Shown piece by piece: positions 61,179-64,000 of a stretch of DNA of 64,000 nt (positions are counted from its first letter, which is position 1; each line of letters starts with the position of its first letter). A program made the translations under genes and the position numbers. Below the pieces are notes generated by a model, which was given only the letters and a program-made list of their open reading frames with translations, searched no databases and was not told the DNA's origin. Origin of the DNA: Robiginitalea sediminis (GTDB lineage Bacteria > Bacteroidota > Bacteroidia > Flavobacteriales > Flavobacteriaceae); contig NZ_NGNR01000001.1 in assembly GCF_002198115.1 (NCBI RefSeq), forward strand, positions 434,001 through 498,000. The letters are read 5' to 3'.

Positions 61179-62810
61179 ATGTACTTTAAGCTTATGGCTC
61201 TCCGCGGTGGTATTTGCTTGTTGCTTTTCTGTATTCAATCGGTTTGCCTTCAGGGCCAGGCCGGGGAATTTGTGCAGGGTTCGGTTGTCGATCTCAACAC
61301 CCAAGAGCCGGTGGCGTTTGCAACGGTACGGCTAAAAGACCGGGCATTGGGGGTAATCACCAACCCGGATGGGGGTTTCAGGATTCCGCTGCGCTTCCGG
61401 GAATTGGAAGAGATCCTCATTATTTCTTGCCTGGGCTACCAAAACAGGGAAGTCCGCTTTTCCGATCTTACCTCTGCCGGACCAAATCGGGTAACACTGA
61501 CTCCCCAGCCCCTGTTGTTGGAAGAAGCTGTGGTTTTGGGTAAAAGAAAAAGACCTCCTTCGCCCCGCAGGATTGTTAAGCGGGCCATTGAGAAAATCCC
61601 GGAGAACTATCCGGTTGAGCCGTTTGCCTATGTAGGATATTACCGGGATTACCAACAAAAAGGCCGGGAATATGTCAACCTCAACGAAGCCCTGTTAAGG
61701 GTAACGGATATGGGCTTCGGAACGAACGATTTCGAAGGCACACAGGTTCAACTTTACGATTACAGGGAAAATACCCAATTCAGGCGGGACACATTGGCTG
61801 AAAAGCCTTATAACTATGCGTCAAGGGACAAGATTATCCAAAATGCATACCTGTATGGCTATGGGGGCAATGAATGGAATATCCTGCGCATTCACGATGC
61901 CATCCGCAATTACCGCATCAACACCTTTTCGTTTGTGAACAGGTTCGAGAAAGACCTGCTTCCAAATCATAGCGTCTCGAGGAAAAACGACGCGCTAGTC
62001 AATGGTAAGCGCATGTTTGTCATTAGCCTGGAGAAAAGCCGGCCCACAATTGACCCGTACCCCATGTCCAAGAACAAGATTGATCACAAATTCCGTGCAG
62101 AGGGCAGTCTGTATATTTCACAGGACTCCTACGCCATTCATAAACTGGTGTACAAGGTGTTTGACGAAACAGGGGGGAAATCCTCCCGGGAACCAAAAGA
62201 ATCCGCAGCGGATTTACTCTATGAGGTTGCCATCGAATATAATGAAGAGGGAGGCAGAATGTACCCCAACTACATTTCTTTCCACAACGTATTCACCCTG
62301 CGGAGGGCGCCTTTTTACGTCAAGGATATAACCCTGGATTTTGAGAATAAATGCTTCATTGCGGAATTCAGCAATGACCCAGTCCTTCTGGTGGATAAAA
62401 CCGTCAGCAATTTTGTGGTAAAGTTTAAGCGGAAACGGTTAAAGCTCGATCAGGTCGTGCGAATAAAGGACCGGTATCACCTGTTCCCCGATCCGGACGA
62501 CTTTGTCCAAATGGCCCATGAATTGACCACCAGCTACGATGAAAGCGCATACTTTTCCCCTGATGTCCTGGAGTTTAACTTTTCCGGAATCTACGACCGC
62601 AAAGGCAATGAACTTCATCAGTACAAAAGCGAGCAATTCCACCAGTATCGGGAATTCTTTACGCAAAGAATTAGCCCGGAGGCCCATACACCTGTTGATC
62701 CGGATCAGGTCATGAATAAAAATGCCCCTATCTCCAGGAACCAACCGCTGGTTATGCCGTCAGATTTTCAGGATTATTGGATGAACACGCCCCTGAAAAT
62801 CATGGAATGA
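61179..62810 (+). CDS. Carboxypeptidase-regulatory-like domain protein, exported
   Basis: 543 residues. A signal peptide (residues 1-28, GGICLLLFCIQSVCLQGQA) is followed by a CarboxypepD_reg-like domain (about 30-120; FVQGSVVDLNTQEPVAFATVRL). The remaining 420 residues are a Bacteroidota-specific region with many aromatic and basic residues and no clear enzyme motif. The architecture resembles proteins linked with surface or TonB-associated processes, but lacks a TonB barrel here. Function not known. No gene is coupled to it. Confidence 0.85.
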   Translation: MYFKLMALRGGICLLLFCIQSVCLQGQAGEFVQGSVVDLNTQEPVAFATVRLKDRALGVITNPDGGFRIPLRFRELEEILIISCLGYQNREVRFSDLTSAGPNRVTLTPQPLLLEEAVVLGKRKRPPSPRRIVKRAIEKIPENYPVEPFAYVGYYRDYQQKGREYVNLNEALLRVTDMGFGTNDFEGTQVQLYDYRENTQFRRDTLAEKPYNYASRDKIIQNAYLYGYGGNEWNILRIHDAIRNYRINTFSFVNRFEKDLLPNHSVSRKNDALVNGKRMFVISLEKSRPTIDPYPMSKNKIDHKFRAEGSLYISQDSYAIHKLVYKVFDETGGKSSREPKESAADLLYEVAIEYNEEGGRMYPNYISFHNVFTLRRAPFYVKDITLDFENKCFIAEFSNDPVLLVDKTVSNFVVKFKRKRLKLDQVVRIKDRYHLFPDPDDFVQMAHELTTSYDESAYFSPDVLEFNFSGIYDRKGNELHQYKSEQFHQYREFFTQRISPEAHTPVDPDQVMNKNAPISRNQPLVMPSDFQDYWMNTPLKIME

Positions 62811-62873
62811 CAGCTTTCTTTATCCATTCTGGCGGGTTTTCCTAAGCCAGGTCCTTTCCCAGAGCTATACTCT

Positions 62874-63167
62874 TTACGCCTCGAACGAAATCCGATCCCG
62901 TATGGTCCCGTCGGCCCGGTGGATAATGACATCGGCCTTGTGCCTTCGGGCTATCTGTCTGGCTTTCCGGATGGCGGTGTCCTGGCGCCGGTGCCTGGAG
63001 GTAATGCGCGTATTGCCTTCCCGCCGCACAGCCCAGCCTTCCTCATGGGGCACCACATGCTGGTGCCAGGTGCGCCCTTGTTTTTCCTTCCGGACACTTT
63101 TGAAAAAGACCTCGACCAGCTCTGTTAAAATGTCGATCCAGGAACGGGAAGTATTGCCGCTGCTCAC
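62874..63167 (-). CDS. DUF2188 domain protein
   Basis: 97 residues, highly basic. The C-terminal 50 residues match DUF2188: HHVVPHEEGWAVRREGN-like start (here HVVPHEEGWAVRREGN), then TRITSRHRRQDTAIRKARQIA and a final ADVIIHRADGTIRDR strand. The N-terminal 45 residues are a less certain extension, so an internal start is possible. Such proteins are small, of unknown role, often stress-linked. It stands alone between two larger genes. Confidence 0.8.
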   Translation of the reverse strand: MSSGNTSRSWIDILTELVEVFFKSVRKEKQGRTWHQHVVPHEEGWAVRREGNTRITSRHRRQDTAIRKARQIARRHKADVIIHRADGTIRDRISFEA

Positions 63168-63250
63168 AATGGTGGTTTTAGGTTATTTCCCAAGATACGG
63201 TTTTCAGAAGGGAGCACGGGCAGGGCGTGGCCTGGCCCCCGGATCGCTGC

Positions 63251-64000
63251 CTACTCTACCGAGATGGTCCCCAGGTGAGTGGGGATGATGACCTGCGTTT
63301 GAGGGGAAATCCGGGCTACATCTTCTTTGAAGGGAAGCAGTTTGAGGGTCACGGCATCCTGCTGAGAAAAGCGGTAAGGCAGGCGAAAATTGTCCCAATG
63401 GGTCGGGATGACCACCCTGGGGTAATTCGTAACCTTCAGCAGGCGCTCGTTGTAATTGTAGAGCCCCAGCTGGGATTGGTTTACCCCCGCCAGGAGGATG
63501 TCCGGCCGCAGGCCTTCCAATTCCCGTTCCACAAAGTTCATGGACCCCATGGTCAGGACTTCGTGTCCGGAAAACCGGACCAGGAACATCAGGGAGCCGC
63601 CCTCGATAAACTCCGAAACCCTGAGGGGGGCTTCGGGCACCTCCGTATAGGTCCTGGAGTCCAGGTAGTGCTTATTGTTCAGGGCCGAGTGGATGGAGGG
63701 GATGACCCTAACGGAAAATTGCTCAAATTGATAATCCTCCCCGCCCCGGACGGGATACAACTGTTCGTCCGGGATGCCGTAGGCCCTAAGGATGTTGCAG
63801 GCGGTCTCGGTCCCGATGACAGGGGCCCCGGTTTTTCGGGCGATGTAGGGGACATCGGCCAAATGGTCGAAATGGGCGTGGTGTACGAAGATGAAATCGA
63901 CCTCGGTAACCAGACTGTCGATCAGGAGAGTGTCGGACACAAAGTAATCGGAACGACTCACCACAGGCCGGGTATCCTCAGGGCTGGTGCCGGGGCCACC
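63251..64000 (-). CDS. MBL-fold metallo-hydrolase, 5' end cut by window
   Basis: The frame is open to the window edge; the first start-like codon inside is a GTG at 63964, but the residues before it (...GGPGTSPEDTRPV) continue in frame without a stop, so the gene surely begins outside. The visible 249 residues hold the metal motif VHHAHFDHLADV and further His/Asp at PTHWDNF and PTHLGTIS. It resembles UlaG-like or lipoprotein-type metallo-hydrolases. Substrate unknown. Confidence 0.78.
   Translation of the reverse strand, partial: GGPGTSPEDTRPVVSRSDYFVSDTLLIDSLVTEVDFIFVHHAHFDHLADVPYIARKTGAPVIGTETACNILRAYGIPDEQLYPVRGGEDYQFEQFSVRVIPSIHSALNNKHYLDSRTYTEVPEAPLRVSEFIEGGSLMFLVRFSGHEVLTMGSMNFVERELEGLRPDILLAGVNQSQLGLYNYNERLLKVTNYPRVVIPTHWDNFRLPYRFSQQDAVTLKLLPFKEDVARISPQTQVIIPTHLGTISVE

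Overview
The window is a gene-dense stretch of bacterial chromosome, read here as a marine member of the Flavobacteriaceae (Bacteroidota) of unusually high GC for that family, perhaps close to Robiginitalea. The grounds are TAnnTTTG-type -7 promoter boxes, a C-minus L32 protein, the fabH-accB-accC arrangement, S41 tricorn-like and prolyl oligopeptidase lipoproteins, and CarboxypepD-regulatory-domain proteins. The genus is an inference. I see no phage, IS element, CRISPR array, rRNA or integrase. Both edges cut genes: an AddB-like nuclease at the left and a metallo-beta-lactamase-fold hydrolase at the right.

1-32.6 kb is mostly housekeeping. It holds a PD-(D/E)XK nuclease, an SDR, tRNA-Ala(GGC) followed by a duplicated 48-bp repeat, a universal stress protein, GNAT, MATE, enoyl-CoA hydratase, 2OG-Fe(II) oxygenase, queD, lpxH and recJ. 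Then come OsmC, a CMD peroxidase-like protein, a DUF819 permease, a desuccinylase-like lipid- or peptide-acting hydrolase, rsmI, tdk, alr, mscL, asd, prolyl oligopeptidase, an ABC ATPase, GntP and a DAO-type oxidase. The fatty-acid set fabH-accB-accC lies next to rpmF-yceD, and pdxA, ribE, a NagX-like acyltransferase and an SSS symporter follow.

32.7-49.1 kb is the most interesting part, a dedicated sulfur-oxidation island. It encodes a TauE/SafE transporter, split YeeE/YedE (PmpA/PmpB-like) sulfur-compound transporters and a sulfide:quinone oxidoreductase. It also encodes a SorA-like molybdenum sulfite oxidase with a cytochrome c partner (SorB-like), two single rhodaneses or thiosulfate sulfurtransferases, and two tandem CstB-like persulfide dioxygenase/rhodanese fusions. 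A c-heme DUF3365 protein, a SulP anion transporter and a Crp/Fnr regulator complete it. Together they spell sulfide -> persulfide -> sulfite -> sulfate with uptake and export at either end. Six promoters in the island carry the same palindrome, TTGTAACNNNNGTTACAA, and in all six a TAnnTTTG-like box begins exactly 20 nt after it. That geometry fits class II activation, presumably by the Crp/Fnr protein encoded within one of the six operons. One of the six drives a short leader with a compact predicted RNA structure and an intrinsic terminator before the DUF3365 gene.

49.2-64 kb is mainly envelope functions: a 1089-residue tricorn-like S41 protease, a 53-residue membrane peptide, an MltF-like lytic transglycosylase, an unknown lipoprotein, an AsmA/DUF748-like protein, a second SulP transporter, a large MscS channel, a CarboxypepD-regulatory-domain protein, a DUF2188 protein and the truncated hydrolase.
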